From Nitrospira moscoviensis (lineage in GTDB: Bacteria > Nitrospirota > Nitrospiria > Nitrospirales > Nitrospiraceae), in contig NZ_CP011801.1 of the NCBI RefSeq assembly GCF_001273775.1, positions 1,714,001-1,778,000 of the forward strand: a stretch of 64,000 nt of DNA, given 5' to 3'. Below the pieces are notes generated by a model. The model saw only the letters and a list, made by a program, of their open reading frames with translations. It ran no database searches and was not told the DNA's origin. Below are positions 7,880 to 16,022 of the stretch, one piece after another (the stretch's first letter is position 1; every line of letters starts with the position of its first letter). A program made the translations under genes and the position numbers.

Positions 7880-8531
7880 GCCCAACATGCCGGCGAAGCC
7901 GGCAGGGCGGATTATGTTCGTGCTGGGCGGCGCGGCGTCCGGTAAGAGTCAGACGGCGCTGGATCTGGCGAGGGGACTGGCTCCGCCGCAGGCGGTGCCT
8001 GTCCCCGTCGGAAGGTCGGTCCAAAGTGGACAGACACCACGCGCCGACGGGGGGAAGGGTGTCAGTCCCCGAGACGCCAGGAAAAGTATCAGTCCCCGGT
8101 TGGCCTTCGTGGCGACCGGGCAGGCGTTGGATGAAGAGATGGCCCACCGAATTGCCCGGCACCAGTCGACCCGGTCGTCGGACTGGACGACGGTCGAAGA
8201 GCCGATCGATCCGGCCGCGTGGTTCAGCCGGCATGCGCAGACTTATCAAGCGATCGTGTTGGATTGTGTCACGCTCTGGTTGAGCAATCTGCAGGGACAA
8301 GGCTTCCCGGAGGCGGCGGTGCCGGGAAAGGTCGAGGAATTGCTGAAGGCGATGAGGGGGTCGGGGGCCCGGGTCGTGATCGTGAGCAATGAGCTCGGCT
8401 TAGGTTTGGTGCCGCTTGAGCCGGCCGGGCGGGCGTTTCGCGATCTGGCGGGCCGCGCGAATCAGCAGATTGCCGCGGAAGCCGACGAGGTCTATTTCGT
8501 CGTAAGCGGATTGGCGCAACGCATCAAGTGA
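7857..8531 (+). CDS. cobU: Adenosylcobinamide kinase/guanylyltransferase CobU (CobP)
   Basis: This bifunctional enzyme phosphorylates adenosylcobinamide and then links GMP to it. The P-loop is VLGGAASGKSQTALDLA, and VATGQALDEEMAHRIARHQSTR, VLDCVTLWLSNL and IVSNELGLGLVPLEPAGRAFRDLAGRANQ are conserved blocks. I start it at ATG 7857 (GGGAG 4 bases upstream, overlapping pduO); ATG 7887 is possible. Between the P-loop helix and VATGQA there is an extra segment of roughly 35 residues rich in P, S and R, encoded by a repeat-like insertion (7995-8099). It probably forms a surface loop, and whether activity is kept is not known. Confidence 0.88.
   Translation: MAPRKPNRPNMPAKPAGRIMFVLGGAASGKSQTALDLARGLAPPQAVPVPVGRSVQSGQTPRADGGKGVSPRDARKSISPRLAFVATGQALDEEMAHRIARHQSTRSSDWTTVEEPIDPAAWFSRHAQTYQAIVLDCVTLWLSNLQGQGFPEAAVPGKVEELLKAMRGSGARVVIVSNELGLGLVPLEPAGRAFRDLAGRANQQIAAEADEVYFVVSGLAQRIK
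7995..8099. repeat. Repeat-like insertion inside cobU
   Basis: The stretch contains a perfect 9-bp inverted repeat, CCCCGTCGG (8003-8011) with CCGACGGGG (8044-8052). It also contains two near-direct copies of GTGTCAGTCCCCG / GTATCAGTCCCCG and a GGTCCAAAGTGGACAGACACC-like segment. It is translated in frame as a loop absent from typical CobU. The borders are approximate. Confidence 0.55.
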
Positions 8532-8555
8532 GCAGGCAGTGAGTAGGCTAGAGCG

Positions 8556-9614
8556 ATGATCTCATTGAGCGAAACACTCGCGCGGATTCATTCGCCGGAT
8601 CGGGGTCTCCTGACTCGGGCACAGGAGCGGCTCGATCGTCTGACGAAACCGCAGGGGAGTCTCGGGCGTCTTGAAGAGCTGGCCGCGCAGTATTCCATGA
8701 TCACCGGCGAGTTGAAGCCGGCCGCGCCGCGCGGGGCGGTGTTCACGTTTGCGGCCGATCACGGCGTGGCGATGGAGGGCGTCAGCGCGTACCCACGCGA
8801 GGTCACGCGGCAGATGGTCTTGAACTTCCTGCGCGGCGGCGCCGGCGTCAACGTGCTGGCGCGCCACGCGGGAGCGGAAGTCCGCGTGGTGGATATCGGC
8901 GTGGCCTATGATTTTGAAGTCGCGCCCGGGCTGATTCACAAGAAGATCATGCCGGGGACGAACAACTTCCTTCTGGGACCGGCCATGAGCCGCGAGCAGG
9001 CGGAGCGAGCGGTGCTGGTGGGAGCGGAGTTGGCTACGGAAGCGGTCGAGGGGGGCATCGGCTTGATCGGGACCGGCGATATGGGCATCGGCAACACGAC
9101 GGCCAGTTCGGCTATCACGGCTGTAATGACGGGGCGTCCTGTCGCCGACGTGACGGGGCGCGGCACCGGCATCGACGAGGCGGCTCATGCGCGGAAGGTT
9201 GCCGTCATTGAACAGGCGTTAGCGCGTCATCGTCCAAATCGAATGGATGCGATGGATGTGCTGTCGAAAGTCGGCGGGCTTGAGATTGCCGGCCTGGCCG
9301 GCCTGATGCTCGGCGCCGCGGCTGCGCGGGTCCCCGTGGTGCTGGACGGATTCATTGCCGGAGCGGCGGCCTTGATCGCCGTCGCGCTCCAGCCCCGCTG
9401 CCGCGAGTATCTGATCGCGTCCCATCGTTCGGTCGAACGTGGTCATCAGGCGTTGCTCGATCACTTGCACCTGACGCCGCTGCTCGATCTCGATCTGCGC
9501 CTCGGTGAGGGAACGGGAGCCTGTTTGGGCATGAGCCTCGTCGTGGCCGCCGTTAAGATCATGACCGAGATGGCGACGTTCGGCGAAGCCGGCGTGTCGG
9601 AGCGTGACATGTGA
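8556..9614 (+). CDS. cobT: Nicotinate-nucleotide:dimethylbenzimidazole phosphoribosyltransferase CobT
   Basis: It activates the lower ligand to alpha-ribazole 5'-phosphate. The 352 residues match the family. Conserved blocks are RLDRLTKPQGSLGRLEELA near residue 27, FAADHGVAMEGVSAYP, GDMGIGNTTASSAI, DVTGRGTGIDE, and near the C terminus LDLRLGEGTGACLG, which contains the catalytic-glutamate region. It works directly with BluB, encoded two genes earlier. The stop codon overlaps the left arm of a heptad repeat element. Confidence 0.94.
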   Translation: MISLSETLARIHSPDRGLLTRAQERLDRLTKPQGSLGRLEELAAQYSMITGELKPAAPRGAVFTFAADHGVAMEGVSAYPREVTRQMVLNFLRGGAGVNVLARHAGAEVRVVDIGVAYDFEVAPGLIHKKIMPGTNNFLLGPAMSREQAERAVLVGAELATEAVEGGIGLIGTGDMGIGNTTASSAITAVMTGRPVADVTGRGTGIDEAAHARKVAVIEQALARHRPNRMDAMDVLSKVGGLEIAGLAGLMLGAAAARVPVVLDGFIAGAAALIAVALQPRCREYLIASHRSVERGHQALLDHLHLTPLLDLDLRLGEGTGACLGMSLVVAAVKIMTEMATFGEAGVSERDM

Positions 9615-9744
9615 GAAGTGACGCGTGACGGGTGACGAGTGAAAGTTGGAACCGCGGAAACCGAAAGAGGGCAAGCTGGCGCGCAGCCGGCGCGTTCTAA
9701 TCTGCTGAGGCGTTACTCATCACGCGTCACGCGTCACGCGTCAC
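9611..9744. repeat. Heptad (GTGACGC) inverted repeat between cobT and cobS
   Basis: The left arm 9611-9642 consists of GTGACGC-like heptads and overlaps the cobT stop. The right arm 9713-9744 is its near-perfect reverse complement (GTCACGC heptads). The arms are separated by about 70 bases. The element covers the region where the ribosome-binding site and start of cobS should be. It belongs to the same family as 2115-2193. Confidence 0.82.
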
Positions 9745-10493
9745 GGCAGTTCATCATCGCGTGGCATTTTCTGACGGCGATTCCGATCAGCCGCGGGCAC
9801 CATGAGCCGGCGGCCGGCGAATTGGCTGCGTCGATGGCTTGGTATTCGGCGATCGGCCTCCTGATCGGGGGGATCGTGGCGCTGGCCGATGTCGTCCTCG
9901 CCCGCTGGTTCAGGCCGGAAGTGGTGAACGCGCTCGTGATCCTGCTGCTGGTGTCGTTGACGCGGGGGCTGCATCAGGACGGCTTGGCGGACACCTTGGA
10001 CGGACTCGCCGGCGGCCGGACCGCCGCGGAGCGATTAACGATCATGCGGGATCCGCGGGTCGGCGCGATCGGCGCGACCGGGCTCTTTTTGTCGCTGCTG
10101 CTGCGTTATGCCGGACTGCTGGCACTGCCGCAGGCGATGCGCCTTCCCGCTTTGATCTGCATGCCGGCGTTGGGACGTTGGGCGATGGTCGCGACGGCGT
10201 GGATGTCTTCGTATGCACGGGCGGAGGGAGGACTCGGGGCGCCGTTCCTGACCCATCTGTCGTTCTTCCACGTCGTCGCCGCGACGCTGCCGCTGTCTGC
10301 GGCGCTGGCCATCGGCCTGGGGCCGCGAGGGGCGGGCGCCGCGCTGGGGCTGGGAATCGCCGCGGTAGTCGGCGCTTGGGCCGCGTGCCGTCACTGGTTC
10401 GGGGGGGTGACGGGTGATACGTTGGGCGCGACGAACGAGCTGACAGAGATTGTGTTTCTCCTGCTGCTTCCGGTACTCCTGTGGCTGCCATGA
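9639..10493 (+). CDS. cobS: Adenosylcobinamide-GDP ribazoletransferase (cobalamin synthase) CobS
   Basis: This membrane enzyme joins adenosylcobinamide-GDP and alpha-ribazole, completing the nucleotide loop. The family signature HQDGLADTLDGLAGGRTAAE lies near residue 110, followed by IMRDPRVGAIGATG; several hydrophobic helices follow and GGVTGDTLGATNEL is near the end. The only ordinary start in frame is GTG 9639, but residues 1 to about 36 (with RYSSRVTRHASR) are encoded by the heptad repeat element. The real CobS homology begins at about 9750 (FIIAWHFLTAIPIS). A non-standard start close to 9750 is possible. Confidence 0.88.
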   Translation: MKVGTAETERGQAGAQPARSNLLRRYSSRVTRHASRQFIIAWHFLTAIPISRGHHEPAAGELAASMAWYSAIGLLIGGIVALADVVLARWFRPEVVNALVILLLVSLTRGLHQDGLADTLDGLAGGRTAAERLTIMRDPRVGAIGATGLFLSLLLRYAGLLALPQAMRLPALICMPALGRWAMVATAWMSSYARAEGGLGAPFLTHLSFFHVVAATLPLSAALAIGLGPRGAGAALGLGIAAVVGAWAACRHWFGGVTGDTLGATNELTEIVFLLLLPVLLWLP

Positions 10494-11446
10494 CGGCGGT
10501 CGAGGTGTTGTTGGCGGCCGTACTCGACGCGGCGATCGGGGATCCCCGCTGGCTTCCCCATCCGGTCCGCGCTATCGGAGCCGTGATCGCCTGGTGCGAC
10601 GAGCGCGTGAGGCGTCTATGCCGCTCACCCGGGGCTCTTCGACTGGCCGGCCTCGGTCTCGCCCTTGCGATCCCGGCGGCGGTCTACCTGGCCGGCCGCT
10701 TCGCCATCGAACAGGCCGAAAGCCGGTCCCATTTCTTCGGCCATGCGGTCACGATCGGGTTGGCCTTCACCACGCTGGCCGGACGGGATCTGTTGGATCA
10801 CGCCCGCGCGGTGAGCCGCGAGTTGCACAGCGGGAACATGCCCGGCGCGCGAGAAGCAGTCGCGATGATCGTGGGGCGCGACACAGACGACTTGCCGGAG
10901 GCGGAGCTCGTGCGGGCGACGGTGGAAACGATCGCGGAGAGCACCACCGACGGCGTGATTGCGCCGTTGTTCTATCTGACGGTGGGCGGCGCGCCGTTGG
11001 CGCTGGCCTACAAGGCGGTGAACACGCTGGATTCGATGGTCGGTCATCTCGACGAGCGCCATCGAGATGTCGGGTGGGCCTCGGCGCGGCTCGATGATCT
11101 GGCCAACTGGATTCCCGCCAGACTGGCGGCCCTCTTGATCGTGTGTGCGGCGGGACTCACCAGCGGCCGATGGCGGCGCGCGAGCGACAGTTGGCTGGTG
11201 CTGTGGCGCGACGGCGGCAAGCATCCCAGCCCCAACAGCGGCAGGCCGGAGGCCGCCATGGCGGGCGCGTTGGGCGTGCAACTCGGGGGCGTCAATTATT
11301 ATGACGGCCGCCCGCAGGAGCGTCCGCGCCTGGGCGACGGGACAAGAACCTTGACGCGGGACGATATCGCTCGCGCGTCGCGCATCATGGTCGCAACCTA
11401 TGGCTTGGGACTGGCGCTGGCTGTGGCGGCTCTATGGCTGACCTGA
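10490..11446 (+). CDS. cbiB: Adenosylcobinamide-phosphate synthase CbiB/CobD
   Basis: This membrane enzyme attaches the aminopropanol linker (or its phosphate) to adenosylcobyric acid. Family blocks are AAVLDAAIGDPRWLPHPVRAIG at the start (with GDP and HP), VGRDTDDLPEAELVRATVETIAE, STTDGVIAPLFY, YKAVNTLDSMVGH, and HPSPNSGRPEAAMAGALGVQLG with GGVNYYDG. The ATG at 10490 overlaps the cobS stop (ATGA); the GTG at 10481 is less likely. The 318 residues are typical. It overlaps the following cobD by 13 bases. Confidence 0.93.
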   Translation: MTAVEVLLAAVLDAAIGDPRWLPHPVRAIGAVIAWCDERVRRLCRSPGALRLAGLGLALAIPAAVYLAGRFAIEQAESRSHFFGHAVTIGLAFTTLAGRDLLDHARAVSRELHSGNMPGAREAVAMIVGRDTDDLPEAELVRATVETIAESTTDGVIAPLFYLTVGGAPLALAYKAVNTLDSMVGHLDERHRDVGWASARLDDLANWIPARLAALLIVCAAGLTSGRWRRASDSWLVLWRDGGKHPSPNSGRPEAAMAGALGVQLGGVNYYDGRPQERPRLGDGTRTLTRDDIARASRIMVATYGLGLALAVAALWLT

Positions 11447-12552
11447 CTTGTTCACAGCACGCACATGGCGGAAACGTCTATGCGGCGGCCCGTGAATTGG
11501 GGCGTTCGGTCGACAAGCTCATCGACTTCAGCGCCAGCATCAACCCGCTCGGTCCGGCGCCGGGCGCGCTGCGAGCCGTAAGACGGGCCCGTGTTCTCGA
11601 ACACTACCCCGATCCTGACTGTTGGGCGCTGCGGCAAGCTCTGGCCTCTCGCTGGCGCTGCGACATGGATCAGATCATCGTCGGCAACGGCTCCACCGAG
11701 CTGATCCATCTGCTTCCGACGGCGCTTCGGATGCGCCATTTGCTCGTGATCGGTCCCACATTTTCCGAATACGCCGCTGCGATGGAACGGTCAGGCGGGC
11801 GAGTCACGGCGGTATTGGCGGACCGCGCCGATGGATACGCGCCGCCGCTCGTTCGCGCCATCGAGGCGATCGGCGCGAACGCACCGAAACGCAAGGCCAG
11901 CCTGCCGATCGATTCCGTGCTCCTCTGTAACCCCAACAGTCCGACGGGACAGGCGTGCGACGTGAAAGAGGTGGCGGCGCTCGCACGGGCGGCTCAGAGG
12001 CGGAACGTCCGGCTGATTCTTGATGAAACATTCGTAGACTATTGTGTGGAGCGATCGGTCCTGCCCGTTATGGATGACGTGGGGCAGGCCATCGTTCTGC
12101 GGAGCTTCACGAAGTTTTTTGGATTGCCCGGCCTGCGTATCGGGTATCTCGTCACCGACGCCGATACCGCGCAGCGGATCCGCGCCCGGCAGATTCCCTG
12201 GTCCGTCAATGCCCTGGCTCAGGAGGCCGCGCTGGCGGCGCTCGCGGATGAGCGCCACGCGCGGCGCAGCCGGTCGTTCATGGTGCGGGAGCGGGCGCGG
12301 TTCCTCCGGTTGCTGGACAGGCTCCCCGGCTGTGTGCCGTTTCCTTCGCAGGCGAATTTCGTGCTCATGGAGCTTCCCCGCGGATGGCACGCCCGCGCGG
12401 TCACCGCAGCCCTCCGCCGGCAGGGGATTGTGATCCGTGATTGCTCGACCGTTCCCGGATTGAATCAACGATCGATTCGCATGGCCGTAAGGGCGAGAAG
12501 AGACAACGATCGTCTCGTTCGGATCTTGGCCGAGCTGCTTGGTTCTCGGTGA
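11434..12552 (+). CDS. cobD: Threonine-phosphate decarboxylase CobD/CobC
   Basis: This PLP enzyme makes (R)-1-amino-2-propanol phosphate for the nucleotide loop. The 372-residue class I/II aminotransferase fold shows HGGNVYAAARELG, LIDFSASINPLGPAP, the YPDPDC turn, CNPNSPTGQ, the PLP-binding aspartate in LILDETFVDY (D197) and the Schiff-base lysine K227 in RSFTKFFGLPGLRIGYL. Histidinol-phosphate aminotransferases are close relatives, but the start motif and the position between cbiB and cbiZ favour the cobalamin enzyme. Confidence 0.92.
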   Translation: MADLTCSQHAHGGNVYAAARELGRSVDKLIDFSASINPLGPAPGALRAVRRARVLEHYPDPDCWALRQALASRWRCDMDQIIVGNGSTELIHLLPTALRMRHLLVIGPTFSEYAAAMERSGGRVTAVLADRADGYAPPLVRAIEAIGANAPKRKASLPIDSVLLCNPNSPTGQACDVKEVAALARAAQRRNVRLILDETFVDYCVERSVLPVMDDVGQAIVLRSFTKFFGLPGLRIGYLVTDADTAQRIRARQIPWSVNALAQEAALAALADERHARRSRSFMVRERARFLRLLDRLPGCVPFPSQANFVLMELPRGWHARAVTAALRRQGIVIRDCSTVPGLNQRSIRMAVRARRDNDRLVRILAELLGSR

Positions 12553-12555
12553 GGC

Positions 12556-13311
12556 ATGGGCACAGACCGGCGGGTCAGGATACGCATCAGCTACCGGGTG
12601 ACCGGCGGTACGTTGGTCGTCGACTGCGGCACCCCCATGCGCGTGCTCTCGTCGGCGCCGTGGGGCGGAGGGTTGCAAACGACGCGCTACATTCTGAACC
12701 ATCAGGTGGACGCCAATCCGGCTGCGAACGGATTGCAGACAGCGGCTCGGCAGCCGCTGATACCGAACGGCCACCCCTCGCGCCGGCTTCGGCAGGTCGC
12801 TTCCTCTCTAGGGATTGACGAACCCTGTGTCGGGCTCATGACCGCCGTGCCCATGACGCAATTGATCGCCGGCCGGGAAAAATCGAACGGATTGTGGGTC
12901 GAGTGTTTTGCCACAGTCGGGGTGACCAATGCGGTCTGCGCCGGAGAGCCGCACAACGGGAGCCGTTCCGTCTTACAGAAGCCGGGTACGATCAACCTCA
13001 TTCTCATTACCAACGGCTGCTTGTCCCACGCCGCCATGGTCGGGGCGGTGCAAGTCGCGACCGAAAGCAAGACCGGCGTCTTGCGCGACCATGCGGTGCC
13101 GAGTTGGACCGGCCGGCGGGGCGCGACGGGGACCGGCACGGACGCCGTGGTGATCGCCTGCGCCCATCGTCATGAGGGACGGTGGTTGCCGTACAGCGGG
13201 ACGCACACCGCAATCGGCGAGCTGATCGGCCGGGTCGTGACCGACTGTGTGACGCGAGGGCTCGCCCGAGCCAAGGAATGGCGAGCCCGATCCGGGCGGA
13301 TCAACGTATGA
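12556..13311 (+). CDS. cbiZ: Adenosylcobinamide amidohydrolase CbiZ
   Basis: CbiZ cuts the aminopropanol side chain from imported cobinamide or incomplete corrinoids, giving cobyric acid that re-enters the pathway. The 251-residue protein has the family blocks LSSAPWGGGL, VGLMTAVPM, FATVGVTNAVCAGEP and a C-terminal TGTGTDAVVIAC. It begins 3 bases after cobD and its stop overlaps the cobQ start as ATGA. CbiZ is typical of organisms that remodel scavenged corrinoids, which fits the importer and riboswitch at the head of the cluster. Confidence 0.9.
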   Translation: MGTDRRVRIRISYRVTGGTLVVDCGTPMRVLSSAPWGGGLQTTRYILNHQVDANPAANGLQTAARQPLIPNGHPSRRLRQVASSLGIDEPCVGLMTAVPMTQLIAGREKSNGLWVECFATVGVTNAVCAGEPHNGSRSVLQKPGTINLILITNGCLSHAAMVGAVQVATESKTGVLRDHAVPSWTGRRGATGTGTDAVVIACAHRHEGRWLPYSGTHTAIGELIGRVVTDCVTRGLARAKEWRARSGRINV

Positions 13312-14825
13312 CCGCGAAGGCGATCGCCGTGCTGGGAACCGGTTCGGACGTCGGCAAGAGCCTGATCGCCGCCGGCTTGTGTCGATTGCTTGTCCGCACC
13401 GGCGTTCGCGTGGCGCCGTTCAAGGCCCAGAACATGTCGAACAATTCGTTCGTCACGCCGGAGGGCGGGGAGATCGGGCGGGCCCAAGCGCTGCAAGCGG
13501 AGGCCTGCGGGTTGGCTCCCCACGTCGATATGAATCCCATCCTGCTCAAGCCGGAATCCGATTGTCGCTCACAGGTGGTCGTCCACGGGACGGTCTTCGC
13601 GAAGCTGGATGCCTCGGCCTATTTCGAGGGCCGCGCGCAGTTGTTTCAGGCCGTGCAGGACAGCTATGCGCGGCTGGCCGCCCGCTACGACGTCTTGGTG
13701 ATCGAAGGGGCGGGGAGCGCCGCCGAAGTGAATTTGCGGGATCGGGATCTGGTCAATTGGCCGGTGGCGCACCTGGCCGATGCGCGGGTGCTGTTGGTCG
13801 CGGACATCGACCGAGGCGGGGTGTTTGCGCAGGTGATCGGTACGTTGGATTTGTTGCAGCCGGAGGAACGCGCGCGGATGTGCGGGGTCGTCATCAACAA
13901 GTTCCGCGGAGACGCCGCATTATTCGAGGACGGCGTGCGCTTCTTAGAACGTCGGACCGGCCTTCCGGTGCTCGGCGTGGTGCCGTTTCTCCGCGATCTG
14001 GCGCTCGATCAAGAAGACAGTCTGGATGTGGCGATTCGGGATCAGCGGAAGTTTACCGTCGATCGAGTCAATATCGCCGTCCTCCTTCTGCCGCATCTCA
14101 GCAACTTCACGGACTTCAATGCGCTGGCTGCGGAAGAGGATGTCGCAGTCCGCTATGTCGCCGATCCGTCGGAATTGGCCCGCGCCGACGTGGTGATGAT
14201 TCCCGGCAGCAAGAACACCATCGCCGATTTAGAATATCTGTTCTCGAAACGGTTCGGCGAAGCGCTGCGTCTCCATGTGGATTCGAAGAAAGAGCTCGTG
14301 GGCATCTGCGGCGGTTATCAAATGCTGGGACGGCGCATCGCGGATCCGTACCGGGTGGAACAGGGCGGCGACGTCTCGGGGTTGGGTTACCTGGACACGG
14401 AGACGGAATTGCAGACGCACAAATGCACGATGCAACTCGAGGCTCGGCCGGTGGGCTGGCCACTAGCGGGCGCCACAATTGTTCGCGGGTACCGGATTCA
14501 TATGGGGAGGACGTTCCGCAGAAACGAGCGCCCCTGTTTTCAGATCTGCCGTTCGGACCAGAGCGTTCCGGAGAACGGCGAGATGGAGGGCGCCATCACG
14601 CTGGACGGGCTCGTCTGGGGAACCTCTATCCATGGCCTTTTCGATCAGCCCGGCTTTCGCCGGTGGTGGCTCAATCGTAGTCGGGGCAAGAAAGGCTTGC
14701 CGCCTCTCGACGCGCAGGTCTCGCAAACGGTGACGGCTCGTTTATCCGCTGAATTAAACCGCTGGGCCGATCACCTGGAGGCTCATCTGAATCTCGCCCC
14801 ACTCTTCGCTATGCTCCGTTCTTAA
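13308..14825 (+). CDS. cobQ: Cobyric acid synthase CobQ/CbiP
   Basis: It amidates the b, d, e and g side chains of adenosylcobyrinic diamide. The start ATG 13308 overlaps the cbiZ stop, giving 505 residues. The synthetase domain has GTGSDVGKSLIAAGLCR (residues 10-26), PFKAQNMSNNSFVT and LADIDRGGVFA-like LVADIDRGGVFAQ. The glutaminase domain has VMIPGSKNT, C334 in GICGGYQMLG and the histidine in TSIHGLFD. This is the last gene of the B12 cluster; a 420-base gene-free stretch follows. Confidence 0.95.
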   Translation: MTAKAIAVLGTGSDVGKSLIAAGLCRLLVRTGVRVAPFKAQNMSNNSFVTPEGGEIGRAQALQAEACGLAPHVDMNPILLKPESDCRSQVVVHGTVFAKLDASAYFEGRAQLFQAVQDSYARLAARYDVLVIEGAGSAAEVNLRDRDLVNWPVAHLADARVLLVADIDRGGVFAQVIGTLDLLQPEERARMCGVVINKFRGDAALFEDGVRFLERRTGLPVLGVVPFLRDLALDQEDSLDVAIRDQRKFTVDRVNIAVLLLPHLSNFTDFNALAAEEDVAVRYVADPSELARADVVMIPGSKNTIADLEYLFSKRFGEALRLHVDSKKELVGICGGYQMLGRRIADPYRVEQGGDVSGLGYLDTETELQTHKCTMQLEARPVGWPLAGATIVRGYRIHMGRTFRRNERPCFQICRSDQSVPENGEMEGAITLDGLVWGTSIHGLFDQPGFRRWWLNRSRGKKGLPPLDAQVSQTVTARLSAELNRWADHLEAHLNLAPLFAMLRS

Positions 14826-15245
14826 CCGGATTCGTTTTCCCAGACGTCCGAGTTTTCCATCGCCGCGCGCCCTCCCTCCTTGTCTGCCACGAGCCGGGCA
14901 AGAATTGTTACTTATTGCACAACAGTGCACAAAGGCAAGCAGAGTGCCGCGCCCGCTGATATGTGCGGGCGGACACAGCAATTCGTGTGTGTTTGGCAGC
15001 ATTTGGATGCATTTCGACCGGAAGAAAACTCCCGTGGGGCCGATGAGTTAGATCGGCACAAAAGTTGCCAGAGCCACAGCGGGCTTCCTACGCGTTCTTT
15101 GCGGTTAGGGGCCGACGGATATGGCGATGCCGCGACTGCCGGAGGAACGGAATCGTTGAAACGCACGGTTTTCTTGCCAACTGTCGGCAAGTCGATACAC
15201 TGGTGAGCACAACGCCAGTTGGTCTTCTCAAAGAGGAGGAGCGCT
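14826..15245. other. Gene-free stretch upstream of the chemosensory cluster
   Basis: No convincing coding sequence or RNA gene is seen here. It is less GC-rich than its surroundings. It contains a GTTACTTATTGCACAACAGT segment near 14906 with GTGCACAA-type half sites, a sigma-54-like promoter (15055-15068), an inverted repeat in TTGCCAACTGTCGGCAA near 15174-15190, and finally AAAGAGGAGG (15229-15238) as the ribosome-binding site of the haem sensor gene. A bacterial enhancer-binding site would be expected upstream of 15055 but I cannot point to one. Confidence 0.5.
15055..15068 (+). promoter_or_regulatory. Sigma-54 (-24/-12) promoter candidate
   Basis: The sequence CGGCACAAAAGTTGCC (15054-15069) has GG and GC separated by exactly 10 bases and matches the TGGCAC-N5-TTGCW consensus except at the first and last base. 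It lies about 180 bases before the haem-sensor start and faces the chemosensory cluster. Dependence on RpoN is inference. Confidence 0.6.
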
Positions 15246-15980
15246 ATGAAGGTGCGGATGTCATCACTGATTGTGGGAGCCGGCCTCTGTGCCTTGGTGG
15301 CGGGAACGCCGCAATCGGTCCGGGCGGGTGATGAGGCCGAAACCGCCGAGCTGTTGATCGCCTTGCTCAAAGCCGGCCGCGCCGTGGTGTCTGAACATCA
15401 GGCGCTGATCAACGATGCGTCGAAAGGGAACAAGGGCTTCACCGATGAATTCGTCGCACACGAGATCATCGAAAAATTCAAAGCCAAGACCCGTGTGGAC
15501 CTGAGCCGCCCCAGCGGCATCCCGCAAGCGCCGGTGCTGCTCTCGCTGCTCGAGGCCGAGCGCGAGGTCGTGCTTGAAGCGCAGCCCGTCATCAATAAGC
15601 AGGGCGTCGCATTCAAGGGGTTCATCCCCGCCGTGTTCGCGCGCAAGTCCGGAGAGAAGTTCTACAAGAAGACCGGGATCAAGCTGAAATTGACCGGCAC
15701 CGATTACCGGTACCCGGGCAACAAGCCCGACGACTTCGAGGCGGAAGTGCTGCGCATGTTCGCCGATCCCCGTCATCCGAAGGGCCAGCAATATGCCAAG
15801 GCCACGATGGTCAACGGCAAGCCGGTCATGCGCGTGATGGACCCGGAATATGCCGGCGCCACCTGTTTGACCTGCCATGGCGGGCCGAAAGGCGAGCGCG
15901 ACATCACGGGCTCGAAGAAAGAAGGCTGGAAAGAAGGAGAATTGGCCGGTGCCATCAGCATCGTGATGCCCATGCGGTAA
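15246..15980 (+). CDS. Exported single-haem DUF3365 (Tll0287-like) sensor protein
   Basis: This 244-residue protein has a signal peptide (MSSLIVGAGLCALVAG, cut near VRAG). It then carries a Tll0287-like/DUF3365 domain that ends with one c-type haem motif, CLTCH, near residue 211. DUF3365 domains usually occur as periplasmic haem sensors on kinases or MCPs; here it is a free secreted protein. It has a strong AAAGAGGAGG site and is the first gene behind the sigma-54-type promoter. It is probably co-expressed with the receiver and chemoreceptor that follow, so a role sensing redox, NO or oxygen for the Che system is plausible but inferred. Confidence 0.82.
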   Translation: MKVRMSSLIVGAGLCALVAGTPQSVRAGDEAETAELLIALLKAGRAVVSEHQALINDASKGNKGFTDEFVAHEIIEKFKAKTRVDLSRPSGIPQAPVLLSLLEAEREVVLEAQPVINKQGVAFKGFIPAVFARKSGEKFYKKTGIKLKLTGTDYRYPGNKPDDFEAEVLRMFADPRHPKGQQYAKATMVNGKPVMRVMDPEYAGATCLTCHGGPKGERDITGSKKEGWKEGELAGAISIVMPMR

Positions 15981-16022
15981 GGATCGTGACACACCATTCA
16001 GCGTAACAGGAGGAACGGACTC

